64,000 bases of DNA, taken from NCBI GenBank assembly GCA_900539185.1, contig UQBG01000006.1, positions 76,809-140,808 of the forward strand, in the 5' to 3' direction. The stretch is from an uncultured Clostridium sp. GTDB lineage: Bacteria > Bacillota > Clostridia > Lachnospirales > Lachnospiraceae. The notes beneath the pieces were generated by a model. The model made no database searches, was not told where the DNA came from, and worked only from the letters and a program-made list of their open reading frames with translations. Numbering within the stretch: the stretch's first letter is position 1; each line of letters begins with the position of its first letter. Of this stretch, positions 34,951-43,968 are shown one piece after another. The position numbers and the translations under genes were made by a program.

Positions 34951-37361
34951 ATTTCACTACCTTCAAAACTTACAAGACTCTCAAACATATCCCAATACTT
35001 TGTTATATCTACATGGGTTTCACTACCTTCAAAACTTACAAGACTCTCAAACAAGCCCGTAAGCCCCTCGCCGTCCCTAGTAGTTTCACTACCTTCAAAA
35101 CTTACAAGACTCTCAAACCCTTCCCTTCCATCGTCTGCACGTACGTACGTTTCACTACCTTCAAAACTTACAAGACTCTCAAACAATAGGCGAAGAACAG
35201 TTCGACGTTGACAAGTTTCACTACCTTCAAAACTTACAAGACTCTCAAACTAAATCATACTATGAAGCGATGCTTCGTAAGTTTCACTACCTTCAAAACT
35301 TACAAGACTCTCAAACTGTAGTTATCGTTCTGGACTCTGCCGGTTAGTTTCACTACCTTCAAAACTTACAAGACTCTCAAACAGTTTAGTGTACTTAGCG
35401 CGCCGGTTACAGGTTTCACTACCTTCAAAACTTACAAGACTCTCAAACTGTGCAGAAGATCATCTTCCCTATCAAGGGTTTCACTACCTTCAAAACTTAC
35501 AAGACTCTCAAACGGTGTTGCTCATTGTGGCACGCTTCACATAGTTTCACTACCTTCAAAACTTACAAGACTCTCAAACAAAAAGAGACGCTGAGTGTTT
35601 TGGCATAATGTTTCACTACCTTCAAAACTTACAAGACTCTCAAACCGATCTGACTGCCGAGCTTGAAAAAAGCACGTTTCACTACCTTCAAAACTTACAA
35701 GACTCTCAAACTAGTTACTAGCTGTGGTGTTATTACTCTTTGTTTCACTACCTTCAAAACTTACAAGACTCTCAAACGAAACGAAAGCAATCGTTGAATA
35801 TCTGAATGTTTCACTACCTTCAAAACTTACAAGACTCTCAAACTGATAAATCCGTCCGCTTTCTGTTCTCAGCGTTTCACTACCTTCAAAACTTACAAGA
35901 CTCTCAAACTTTGTATCGGGTTCATTATATGTGTTTGAGTTTCACTACCTTCAAAACTTACAAGACTCTCAAACATAGGGGCGATGTTATGTACAAAAGT
36001 ACATGTTTCACTACCTTCAAAACTTACAAGACTCTCAAACTCCCTTGCATGAGCTGTTGTCCATACACCGGTTTCACTACCTTCAAAACTTACAAGACTC
36101 TCAAACACTATATGATTAATTAATTTCCCTCGCATGGTTTCACTACCTTCAAAACTTACAAGACTCTCAAACCGGCGTTCCGTCCGACTTGACATATTCT
36201 ACGTTTCACTACCTTCAAAACTTACAAGACTCTCAAACGCTTCATTATTTGCACAAGGTCTTGCATCTGTTTCACTACCTTCAAAACTTACAAGACTCTC
36301 AAACTCCAGTCCAACCTTTCGCAATCGAGTTAAAGTTTCACTACCTTCAAAACTTACAAGACTCTCAAACGTCTGAAACGGAAAAAGCACAGATCGAAAG
36401 GTTTCACTACCTTCAAAACTTACAAGACTCTCAAACTACGTCAAGTGCCGAACTTATAAACATTTTGTTTCACTACCTTCAAAACTTACAAGACTCTCAA
36501 ACTACGTTGTAACTATCAATGAATCTATCACAGTTTCACTACCTTCAAAACTTACAAGACTCTCAAACCAACCCCGCATTTTCTAATGATACAAGCCGGT
36601 TTCACTACCTTCAAAACTTACAAGACTCTCAAACATATGGCGGTAGACAGCTTCAAGAATAAATGTTTCACTACCTTCAAAACTTACAAGACTCTCAAAC
36701 TCTGATGAAATTCTTGATTCAAGAGTTCGGAGTTTCACTACCTTCAAAACTTACAAGACTCTCAAACTGCGGCAATGTATGTATTTGCAACATCGAGGTT
36801 TCACTACCTTCAAAACTTACAAGACTCTCAAACGTTAACAAGAGATGCGATTGCAAATACAATGTTTCACTACCTTCAAAACTTACAAGACTCTCAAACA
36901 TCTTTTCAGTTAATAAGCATAACTGATTTGTTTCACTACCTTCAAAACTTACAAGACTCTCAAACGGTCTCACCAACATGATAGAAAACCTTAACGTTTC
37001 ACTACCTTCAAAACTTACAAGACTCTCAAACCAAGCGCATGATGAAACTGATTCCAAAAGTGTTTCACTACCTTCAAAACTTACAAGACTCTCAAACAAA
37101 CAGCGATACCACACTGAAAAAGCATTTGTTTCACTACCTTCAAAACTTACAAGACTCTCAAACGGTCAATATGTAGAAATATGAGGTAACTTAGTTTCAC
37201 TACCTTCAAAACTTACAAGACTCTCAAACCATAGTTTATACGTTTTTACATCCAATGCCGTTTCACTACCTTCAAAACTTACAAGACTCTCAAACGGAAA
37301 CATGGGAACATTTTGAATGTTGTTGGTTTCACTACCTTCAAAACTTACAAGACTCTCAAAC
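34951..37361 (-). CRISPR. Type II-A CRISPR array, 37 repeats and 36 spacers
   Basis: 36-base repeats, starting GTTTGAGAGTCTTGTAAG and ending GGTAGTGAAAC when read on the minus strand (the crRNA sense). I traced every repeat: 33 spacers are 30 bases, two are 29 (35449-35477, 35910-35938) and one is 31 (36701-36731). All repeats appear identical except the leftmost (34951-34986), whose terminal base is changed; a degenerate last repeat marks the trailer end. The leader is at the right, next to csn2, so the newest spacer is 37296-37325. No two spacers look alike and I saw no spacer matching elsewhere in the window. Open frames crossing the array merely translate the repeat. Confidence 0.98.
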
Positions 37362-37395
37362 CTCAAATTCTATTATTTATAGATTATCACCGAGT
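37362..37395 (-). promoter_or_regulatory. CRISPR leader end with leader-anchoring motif
   Basis: The leader ends in ATTTGAG directly at the first repeat (37368-37362). This equals the leader-anchoring sequence that directs spacer insertion by Cas1-Cas2 in type II-A systems. Confidence 0.8.
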
Positions 37396-37425
37396 TTATC
37401 ACACTGACTATGTGCTGTAAGTCAA
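37396..37425 (-). promoter_or_regulatory. Putative pre-crRNA promoter
   Basis: Minus-strand TTGACT (37425-37420) and TGATAA (37401-37396) with an 18-base spacer. Predicted transcription start is about 28 bases before the first repeat. The -35 overlaps the stop codon of the ancestral csn2 reading frame. Confidence 0.65.
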
Positions 37426-38086
37426 TCTATTTTTATAATACATCCATCTCGATCAACTATGCAAATATTTTCTCCCGTTATCCTCTGCCTCATTACATTT
37501 TCAATTAATATAATATATATTTTCTCATACTTACATGCTTCATACAGTAGTTTTCACTTAAATAAGTTTTCAAATTAATAAAAACTACCACCGTTATCCC
37601 TAATACTCTCTTCAACAGTTTAATATAATCAACCAACCGTTCTATTAATCTTTCCATGCAGGTTTCTAATCGTACACCATATGTTTTTAGTATTCCTTGA
37701 AAATCCAGATTCAAATCAAATACTAAATTATAAGGCATTTTTTGAGTGATCTCCTCTATGTATGATACTATGCATGCATTAATTTCCGCAGTTTCTATTG
37801 CAAATTCTTCTTGAGCACATATTTGCATCTCTTGATATACTTTTTGAATAATTTTTCTTTCATTGTTATCAATAGAAAATGGATCTACAATAACCTGTCC
37901 AATCTTATGAAACTGAAGAATCTTGTCTTGTTCCATTAAAAGCCATTGCGATTCTACATTCTGGCTAAGTTTTAAAAACTGCATTATTACATTTGAAAAT
38001 GTTTGTTCATTTTCCAGCACCAAAATCTGAATTTGATTTTCAATCAGTTCCAATTGAATTTCCATCTTTTCATCTACTATTTTCAT
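37422..38086 (-). pseudogene. csn2: csn2 with a one-base frameshift near the 3' end
   Basis: Csn2 is the type II-A-specific ring protein needed for spacer acquisition; it threads DNA ends. As sequenced, translation from 38086 ends at 37505 after 193 residues with an aberrant tail (CMKHVSMRKYILY). After residue 180 the neighbouring frame continues as LYEACKYEKIYIILIEN and CIVDRDGCII, which matches the expected Csn2 C-terminus, and stops at 37422. Adding one base near 37545-37550 gives 221 residues, the normal family length. Either a real truncation of about 40 residues or a sequencing error. It overlaps the cas2 stop (ATGA). Confidence 0.85.
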
Positions 38087-38403
38087 ATAATCACCAATCG
38101 TTCATCCGTATTCAGTACTTCATTTTGAGACTGTCCTACAATATACTCCATACGAGCATATTGCTTTTCTGTAACTTTCAACACCTGCACAAGTCCTGTC
38201 GATGGTTTATTCTTTCTTATTCCATCAACTATAGAATCTCCTGCTACAGCATTTTGTACCAATTTACAATATACTGATTCCTGTAACATCAAGAACCCAT
38301 TTTTAATTAAATATTTTCGAAATATTCGATATTGTCGTCTTTCCTGTTCCGTGAGCACCGGAAGATCAAACATTACCATTACTCTCATATACCTATAACT
38401 CAT
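38083..38403 (-). CDS. cas2: CRISPR-associated endonuclease Cas2
   Basis: 106-residue ferredoxin-fold protein (YMRVMVMFDLPVLTEQERRQ, with the catalytic-type Asp after MF). Dimer that joins two Cas1 dimers to form the spacer integrase. Overlaps cas1 upstream and csn2 downstream by a few bases. Confidence 0.96.
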   Translation of the reverse strand: MSYRYMRVMVMFDLPVLTEQERRQYRIFRKYLIKNGFLMLQESVYCKLVQNAVAGDSIVDGIRKNKPSTGLVQVLKVTEKQYARMEYIVGQSQNEVLNTDERLVII

Positions 38404-39265
38404 CTTTATAAAACTTTATCAGTGAAACATCATTACTATTAAGGGCATCAAATACGCTTTTACAATATATTTTTATCGCATTACTTACAAATTCCTTCCT
38501 CCCTGCAATTATTACTTCTGCTTGCAATACCTCGAGCACCAGTCTTTTCTCTTCACTCTCGAATTTTTCTGGTTTTATTTGAATGATTTTACGATCTACC
38601 AATGGTCGAAACGGTTCCATCAAATCACATCCTAAGTTAAATTGATTAAACATATTATCATGAAACAATCCTAACTGTGTCATGTATCCATTAAGAACCA
38701 CCTCCCGATTAAATGCTGACAAAACTATGCCATAACCATAATTTAATGCTGCATTAATACTATTCTCCTCTGTTCTTGTAAAATTCATTCCAAACAATGC
38801 ATTAAAATATACCTTTGCTGCATGTCCTTCTCGATTTGTTGTATCTCCCAGTTCTATTTCTTCTATATAACTGTCTAACATAGCCGCTTCTTGACGATCT
38901 AATTTTCTCAATAGACCAGCCTGCTGTCTTATCTTTTCTGTAACTATCTCTGTCCAAATAGTTGCCTTCTGCTGTTTATTCCACATAATTTGATCTCGGA
39001 TCTTAGCACTTGTGTCATGACTTCCATAATATGGAATTAATTCAGAAGAAGGATTTCGTTTTTCATCACAAAAAATCACTTTTACTTTCTTCTTGACCAG
39101 CTCGCTCAACAGTGCTGCTGTCAAAGAAATAGCCGTTGATTCTAATACCAGTATGGATATCTCGCTAATATGAATCTTAATAGTATCTTCTTTTCTAATA
39201 ACAAGATATCCTAACTGATAATCCAACTTTGCACTACTGGATACAACCACTGTACGCCAACTCAT
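38393..39265 (-). CDS. cas1: CRISPR-associated endonuclease Cas1
   Basis: 290-residue integrase of spacer acquisition, type II size. The C-terminal all-helical domain includes NREGHAAKVYFNALFG with the metal-binding Glu, ALNYGYGIVLSAFNR, and LGLFHDNMFNQFNLGCDLMEPF containing the conserved His and Asp. Its ATG overlaps the cas9 stop. Confidence 0.97.
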   Translation of the reverse strand: MSWRTVVVSSSAKLDYQLGYLVIRKEDTIKIHISEISILVLESTAISLTAALLSELVKKKVKVIFCDEKRNPSSELIPYYGSHDTSAKIRDQIMWNKQQKATIWTEIVTEKIRQQAGLLRKLDRQEAAMLDSYIEEIELGDTTNREGHAAKVYFNALFGMNFTRTEENSINAALNYGYGIVLSAFNREVVLNGYMTQLGLFHDNMFNQFNLGCDLMEPFRPLVDRKIIQIKPEKFESEEKRLVLEVLQAEVIIAGRKEFVSNAIKIYCKSVFDALNSNDVSLIKFYKDEL

Positions 39266-42200
39266 ACCGTTAGCAGGTCAACCTGCTGTTCATAAATTCC
39301 TGTAACTGATTGATTGATTAATTTCAATTCTTGATTTCCTATTAAATTTTTGTTCATACGCATTTTTCCTACATTTGATGATTGTCCTATTAAATTCAAA
39401 TCCGCCTGTGTTGTTCCTATTCTTGATAATTTCAATATCTCTATTAATATTTGGGCTTGTTGTTCTTTTGACAATTCCTCAAAATTCTCTTTTCCATCTT
39501 CCAATTTTTTCCCAACTGGATTTGGTCTATTAGAAAAGATAGTATTTTGGAACTTAAATACCAATTCTCTATAAAATGCACTATTTTCCTCTTTGGTCAG
39601 TTCATTATATCTGCTTTCTTTTTCCAGTATTTTTATATATGAAATCCAATCACTCGTTAAACACAATGATACTGCATTTCTTAATAGAATTTGATTTTCG
39701 CTTTTCCCCGAAATATGCATATAGTACCCATTTAGTTTTACTAACGACTGTAACCGGATCATATTAATTCTAATATCGGGATTAATAAGTCCCAGTTCCT
39801 TTTCACAATATAATTGTAACTGCTTCGGATCTTTTTCAATTTTTTGTTTCCAAGCAATCGGAATTCCTTCTAATGATCGCATCCTCTTCTTTTCAGTCCC
39901 GTGTTCAACCAAAATAAAGTATGCTATCCTTACACCTGTATACCCTCCATATTTTGTAACATCTTGCATCTTAGGATCTGACGCCTTTAATGGTACATAG
40001 TTTTCCTCCTTTTCCTTCGAAACTCTATATAACGTCTGTTTTGCCAGTGCTCCGCTTACCACAAATGGCATCCTCGTTAATAACGGAGTGTTCTTTTTCA
40101 TTACATTACGGACAATATCTATTGTTCGTTTTTGTCCGGCTTCAGGATGTGCAGTCCATGCTATTTCATTATTACGCACAACATTATTTTCAAACATTTT
40201 ATTTAAATTATATGGTTTATGTTCGCGTATGAAATTGATTGGATTCTGTGTAAATTTCACATAGTACACATTTCCAACTACTATATTTAGGTATGCATCC
40301 TGTGCATGATGAAAATCATTAATTAATCTTGATTTGTAGAATTTATTATCCCTTCTAAAATCAGATACATTTCTAGCCTTCGCATACACAAGCGTAGTAT
40401 TCGGCAAAATCTCCTTTAATATGGTTGTCACGCCCTTTGTTCCTTGACTTGTTTCTACTAATTGTCTTGCTATAAAACCAGCCTTCTGCTCATCCGTAAA
40501 CGGTTCGCATTGTGTCAATCGTTTCAGCTTTTCATCATTAATTAATCCCTGTCGATGTAATTCTTTCCACCAACTTAATTGTGTTGAACGAATCGTTTCT
40601 TCTAATGGATATATATCACTTTTACGAGCATTTTTTTCCTTCTTTACTAACACCAAATTATTTTCCAGATTGTCATCCTTCACAAAATGACGAGGATAAA
40701 TGTGATCAATATCATACAGATTATTATTAAACAGTTGATCTAAATCTATCGCCTCGCCGGTATACATGCAACGTCCCCTTTGTGTCAAATATAAATACAT
40801 TTTTTTGCTACGAATTCTCCCATCCTTTTCCGCACTCTGTATAACATTCTTCCAATCCCGATCCTCTTCTTTAATATTCCTATACAAGCTAATAAATTTA
40901 TCTGCCCGGCTATCCTTTACCTCCTTTTTATCATCCTCGCTCCTCGTCATTTCAACAAACAGCCGCTTAGGTGGTTCCCCCATTACCTTTTCAATTTCCT
41001 TAACAACTAATATAGTTTGCCATACCATCCTCTTAACCGGTGCAGAAAAATAATAATCATCCAAATCCTCCGCTTGTATTTCGGTTAAATCCTTACATAG
41101 TTTATTTTGCTTATTTACCAATTCTTCTTGATAAGTATACTTATCTTTTGCAAGCAACTCCATCAAATTATCGTTTGTTTCCCACATCATCCGAATCAAT
41201 GAAACTATTTCGCCTGTTTCTTTTTTACATCCGCTTAATTCCAAGAAGCTTTTGGACAAATTGCCCCAGTCTTTGAATTTGAATCCTAAAATTCTTTTCA
41301 TTTGTTCTTCTGATAAGACCTCACCATAGTTTTCAACTAATTGCTCACGCAAAAACTTCTTTGAATCACCATATATAGTACACCAAAATATGATTTGCTC
41401 TATCATTCTCTTATAATCATCCTGATGTATTTGCTCTCCAAATATTTCATAAAATTTTGCATAAGAACTTAATGTACTGTTAATTCCTGTTCCCATACCT
41501 GTTAATTGCTCAGCATTATCTTCCGATAAAATTCCTTCTCCCATTAAATATCGAACAATCTGTTTTCTACTTACCTTTTTTCCTCTTCTAAATAAATCAT
41601 TATACAAGTTCTGCTTTGTCTTGACCGGAAGTTTTTCACCAGATATTTTCAGATTATTTAATTCATTTAATACACAGAAGCTTTCATATTCCAAAGATCC
41701 TTTAGGTAAAACCTGTTCCCCGCTCATGTATGTACAACGTCGCACCATTCGCGAGATAAATGCTTCTGATGTTTTCTTTAAATCAATTTTCTCTTCGATA
41801 TTCCATGGATAAACTCTTCCATCATTCCTTCGAACTACCCATCCATTGCCCCCATACAATGCACTTTTCAATGATGTAGGTCCAACGTAATATGGTATTT
41901 GAAATGCAAACATTTGCAATATTCGTTGCGATAGCGTCAGATTTGATTCATCCTTTACTTTTAAAAATTCTAAATAATGCTCTGCATTTTCCAGTATTTT
42001 TTTCATTTCTCTACAATGTATTTGATTTGGTATAACTCCATTTGATGCAGTCAACTGCTTTGGTAAAAAATGATCCTTCTGTATTTCATCCAATATATAC
42101 TCTACATTTTTATCAACAGGCATCTTGCCCAAATCCTTTTTTATTGTAGCATACAAGTCTTCTTTACTATTTCCATCTATTCCTCTTCTTACCTTTTCTC

Positions 42201-43290
42201 CTGAATTTACAGAATGAATGTACGCACTGTAAGAACCTTTTTCTGTACTTCTAAACATACGATAGTAATCATCCTGCGTTGCATACTCTTTATACACTTC
42301 TTTTAGAATATGTAAATCCTTCTTATGTTTATCATATTCTGCAACCCTAGCCACAGATAAATATGCATAACCTCCCATAATCCGATTTAAAATTATACCA
42401 TCATATAATGCTTTCATGCTTAATACAAGCTCATAGTTTTCTTCTCCTAATTTTTCTTGTAATTCTATGGTTTTTTCTTCATAACCACTATCCGAAAAGT
42501 TAATTTTTAACTTTTTGTCAAAATCATCTGAAACAGCTTTTCCAAACAAAAGCTTTGCACTCTTATCTAATCCTAACACACATTCAATTAATGCTGCTTT
42601 TTGCTTCTCTCCCTTCTGAATATATAGCAAATCAATAAGCATCTCTGCCTTTTTCTTTCTTGATACGTTAGAATTACACATAATATCCTGTAATTTTTCA
42701 TAATCGATATCTGTAGGAAATACCAATCCCAACACATCTTCTACAGACGCAGCAAATTCAAGATATAATTCCTTCAGATCTCTATTATCACTATCACCAT
42801 CTAAGCTTGCATTTAAAAAATGTCCTCGATGTTTAAACATATTAAGTAATGCAAGGAATACCAATCGCACATCATGCGGTTCTGTTGATTCGAGCAATTC
42901 CTTCCTCAGATGAAAAATCGTAGGATACTCTGCAAAATACTCCTTATCTGTATAATTTTTATCTGCAAATATACCATTGGGTGTTCTAACTGCTTCGTCC
43001 TTATCATCTAAATGATACTTGCTATTCTTCATACGTTGATAAAAATTAGAATCTACCTTTGCTATTTCATCATGGAAACTATCTTCCAACCACCCTATAC
43101 GAGCCACCTCTCTTTGTCTTCTACGACGGCTCACTCTTTGCGTTCTTCTCTCTACCGCCGTGTTTGCTTCTTCAAATTCTCGAATTCCCCATAAGTCTTT
43201 CCCTCTCTTTTTCAAAAGGTTATAATTGGTATCTGTTACTGCCCATCCAACAGACGAGGTTCCCATATCTATCCCTACATAATATTCCAT
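39262..43290 (-). CDS. cas9: CRISPR-associated endonuclease Cas9, type II-A
   Basis: 1342 residues, the large II-A form (the S. pyogenes protein has 1368). All catalytic residues are present: RuvC-I Asp8 (GIDMGTSSVGWAV), RuvC-II Glu780 (FVEMTR), HNH His863 (DIDHIYPRHF) and RuvC-III His995/Asp998 (HHAQDA). An Arg-rich bridge helix (RRTQRVSRRRRQREVAR) lies near residue 50. The C-terminal PAM-interacting region is complete. AAGGAG precedes the ATG. First gene of cas9-cas1-cas2-csn2, each overlapping the next. PAM cannot be predicted from sequence alone. Confidence 0.98.
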   Translation of the reverse strand: MEYYVGIDMGTSSVGWAVTDTNYNLLKKRGKDLWGIREFEEANTAVERRTQRVSRRRRQREVARIGWLEDSFHDEIAKVDSNFYQRMKNSKYHLDDKDEAVRTPNGIFADKNYTDKEYFAEYPTIFHLRKELLESTEPHDVRLVFLALLNMFKHRGHFLNASLDGDSDNRDLKELYLEFAASVEDVLGLVFPTDIDYEKLQDIMCNSNVSRKKKAEMLIDLLYIQKGEKQKAALIECVLGLDKSAKLLFGKAVSDDFDKKLKINFSDSGYEEKTIELQEKLGEENYELVLSMKALYDGIILNRIMGGYAYLSVARVAEYDKHKKDLHILKEVYKEYATQDDYYRMFRSTEKGSYSAYIHSVNSGEKVRRGIDGNSKEDLYATIKKDLGKMPVDKNVEYILDEIQKDHFLPKQLTASNGVIPNQIHCREMKKILENAEHYLEFLKVKDESNLTLSQRILQMFAFQIPYYVGPTSLKSALYGGNGWVVRRNDGRVYPWNIEEKIDLKKTSEAFISRMVRRCTYMSGEQVLPKGSLEYESFCVLNELNNLKISGEKLPVKTKQNLYNDLFRRGKKVSRKQIVRYLMGEGILSEDNAEQLTGMGTGINSTLSSYAKFYEIFGEQIHQDDYKRMIEQIIFWCTIYGDSKKFLREQLVENYGEVLSEEQMKRILGFKFKDWGNLSKSFLELSGCKKETGEIVSLIRMMWETNDNLMELLAKDKYTYQEELVNKQNKLCKDLTEIQAEDLDDYYFSAPVKRMVWQTILVVKEIEKVMGEPPKRLFVEMTRSEDDKKEVKDSRADKFISLYRNIKEEDRDWKNVIQSAEKDGRIRSKKMYLYLTQRGRCMYTGEAIDLDQLFNNNLYDIDHIYPRHFVKDDNLENNLVLVKKEKNARKSDIYPLEETIRSTQLSWWKELHRQGLINDEKLKRLTQCEPFTDEQKAGFIARQLVETSQGTKGVTTILKEILPNTTLVYAKARNVSDFRRDNKFYKSRLINDFHHAQDAYLNIVVGNVYYVKFTQNPINFIREHKPYNLNKMFENNVVRNNEIAWTAHPEAGQKRTIDIVRNVMKKNTPLLTRMPFVVSGALAKQTLYRVSKEKEENYVPLKASDPKMQDVTKYGGYTGVRIAYFILVEHGTEKKRMRSLEGIPIAWKQKIEKDPKQLQLYCEKELGLINPDIRINMIRLQSLVKLNGYYMHISGKSENQILLRNAVSLCLTSDWISYIKILEKESRYNELTKEENSAFYRELVFKFQNTIFSNRPNPVGKKLEDGKENFEELSKEQQAQILIEILKLSRIGTTQADLNLIGQSSNVGKMRMNKNLIGNQELKLINQSVTGIYEQQVDLLTV

Positions 43291-43360
43291 TTCTACATAC
43301 TCCTTTCATATTTCAAAATTTTCTGTTGCATTTTTATAGCTATTCTGTTACCATAATATT

Positions 43361-43456
43361 GAACTTACAAGACGAGTGCAAATAAGGTTTATCCGAATCC
43401 GTCGTAAGACTCTACATGGTGTAGATTGAGAGGCTTATTTTATAAGCCTCTTTTTT
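43361..43456 (+). ncRNA. tracrRNA, divergent from cas9
   Basis: The segment starting GAACTTACAAGAC is complementary to the 5' half of the crRNA repeat (upper stem), and GCAAAT pairs with its first bases (lower stem) around a GAG bulge. Next come AATAAGGTTTATCCG, close to the S. pyogenes nexus, a small hairpin (TCTACA/TGTAGA) and a terminator (GAGGCTTA/TAAGCCTC then six T) at 43429-43456. Transcription is opposite to cas9, as is common in type II-A. The 5' end is estimated; a longer form starting further upstream is possible. Confidence 0.9.
43429..43456 (+). terminator. Rho-independent terminator of tracrRNA
   Basis: Eight-base stem GAGGCTTA/TAAGCCTC, loop TTTTA, then TTTTTT. It also serves as the final hairpin of the tracrRNA. 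Confidence 0.9.
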
Positions 43457-43625
43457 ATTTTCTTTCCTATTTCACTGTTCGTCATATTTACCAATCTGTA
43501 CGCATCCGTCCTTTTTCTCTATTTTAACATAATACCTTCCTTGTTTCTACACATTTTTATCTTTATAGTCTCTCTTTGTTTTATTAATCAATCATTCATT
43601 TTCTTCGATTATCCCTATAAAAGCC

Positions 43626-43742
43626 CTACAATTTTCCATCCTGTCTGCATTCACTGTAATATCTACAAAGTAAACAGCACTGTCCGCATTTCTTCTTTTC
43701 AATTCTCCTTTTCTTCTGTAACCAATACCAAATCTTTTTCAT
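43626..43742 (-). CDS. 38-residue Cys-rich basic protein
   Basis: From ATG 43742 (AAGGA eight bases upstream) to TAG 43626. It is strongly basic at the start (MKKIWYWLQKKRRIEKKK) and then has CGQCCLLCRYYSECRQ, a likely metal-binding cluster. It overlaps the end of the frame upstream. The coherent composition argues it is real; family not known. Confidence 0.5.
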   Translation of the reverse strand: MKKIWYWLQKKRRIEKKKCGQCCLLCRYYSECRQDGKL

Positions 43743-43848
43743 GTCTTCTATCCTTCTGCCTAATCCTATGATATATACAACCTATCAATTCACCTGTCCT
43801 ATAAAAAGCCCACCTTTCAGTCCTACTATATCTCATCTTATTCGTCAT
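43699..43848 (-). CDS. 49-residue basic protein
   Basis: ATG 43848 to TGA 43699. Contains YSRTERWAFYRTGELIGCIY followed by a charged tail. It overlaps the Cys-rich frame downstream. Small overlapping frames of this kind are common in mobile-element cargo; function unknown. Confidence 0.45.
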   Translation of the reverse strand: MTNKMRYSRTERWAFYRTGELIGCIYHRIRQKDRRHEKDLVLVTEEKEN

Positions 43849-43862
43849 TCCCTTGCCTTTAT

Positions 43863-43931
43863 CTACCGGCAATATTTTATTTCAATATCAAAAAGCAGCC
43901 GACACAGAATCAACTTCCGTACCGACTGCAT
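43863..43931 (-). CDS. 22-residue possible peptide
   Basis: ATG 43931 to TAG 43863, with AGGA somewhat upstream; begins MQSVRKLILCRLLFDIEIKY. It starts 37 bases after the WYL regulator stop. Very short and uncertain. Confidence 0.3.
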   Translation of the reverse strand: MQSVRKLILCRLLFDIEIKYCR

Positions 43932-43968
43932 AATCTCTTCTATTCCTTTTTATTTTTATAATGTTTTT

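Noticed and set aside
34671..37366. Many long open frames with repeated peptide such as FESLVSFEGSET or VSLPSKLTRLSN
   Set aside because: They are translations of the 36-base CRISPR repeat plus 30-base spacers; the 66-base period keeps frames open by chance.
39262..43290. A possible disabling change in Cas9
   Set aside because: All four RuvC/HNH catalytic positions, the bridge helix and full length are present.
43541..43771. Plus-strand frame after the tracrRNA
   Set aside because: No ribosome binding site and low-complexity composition; the minus strand here has more coherent small frames.
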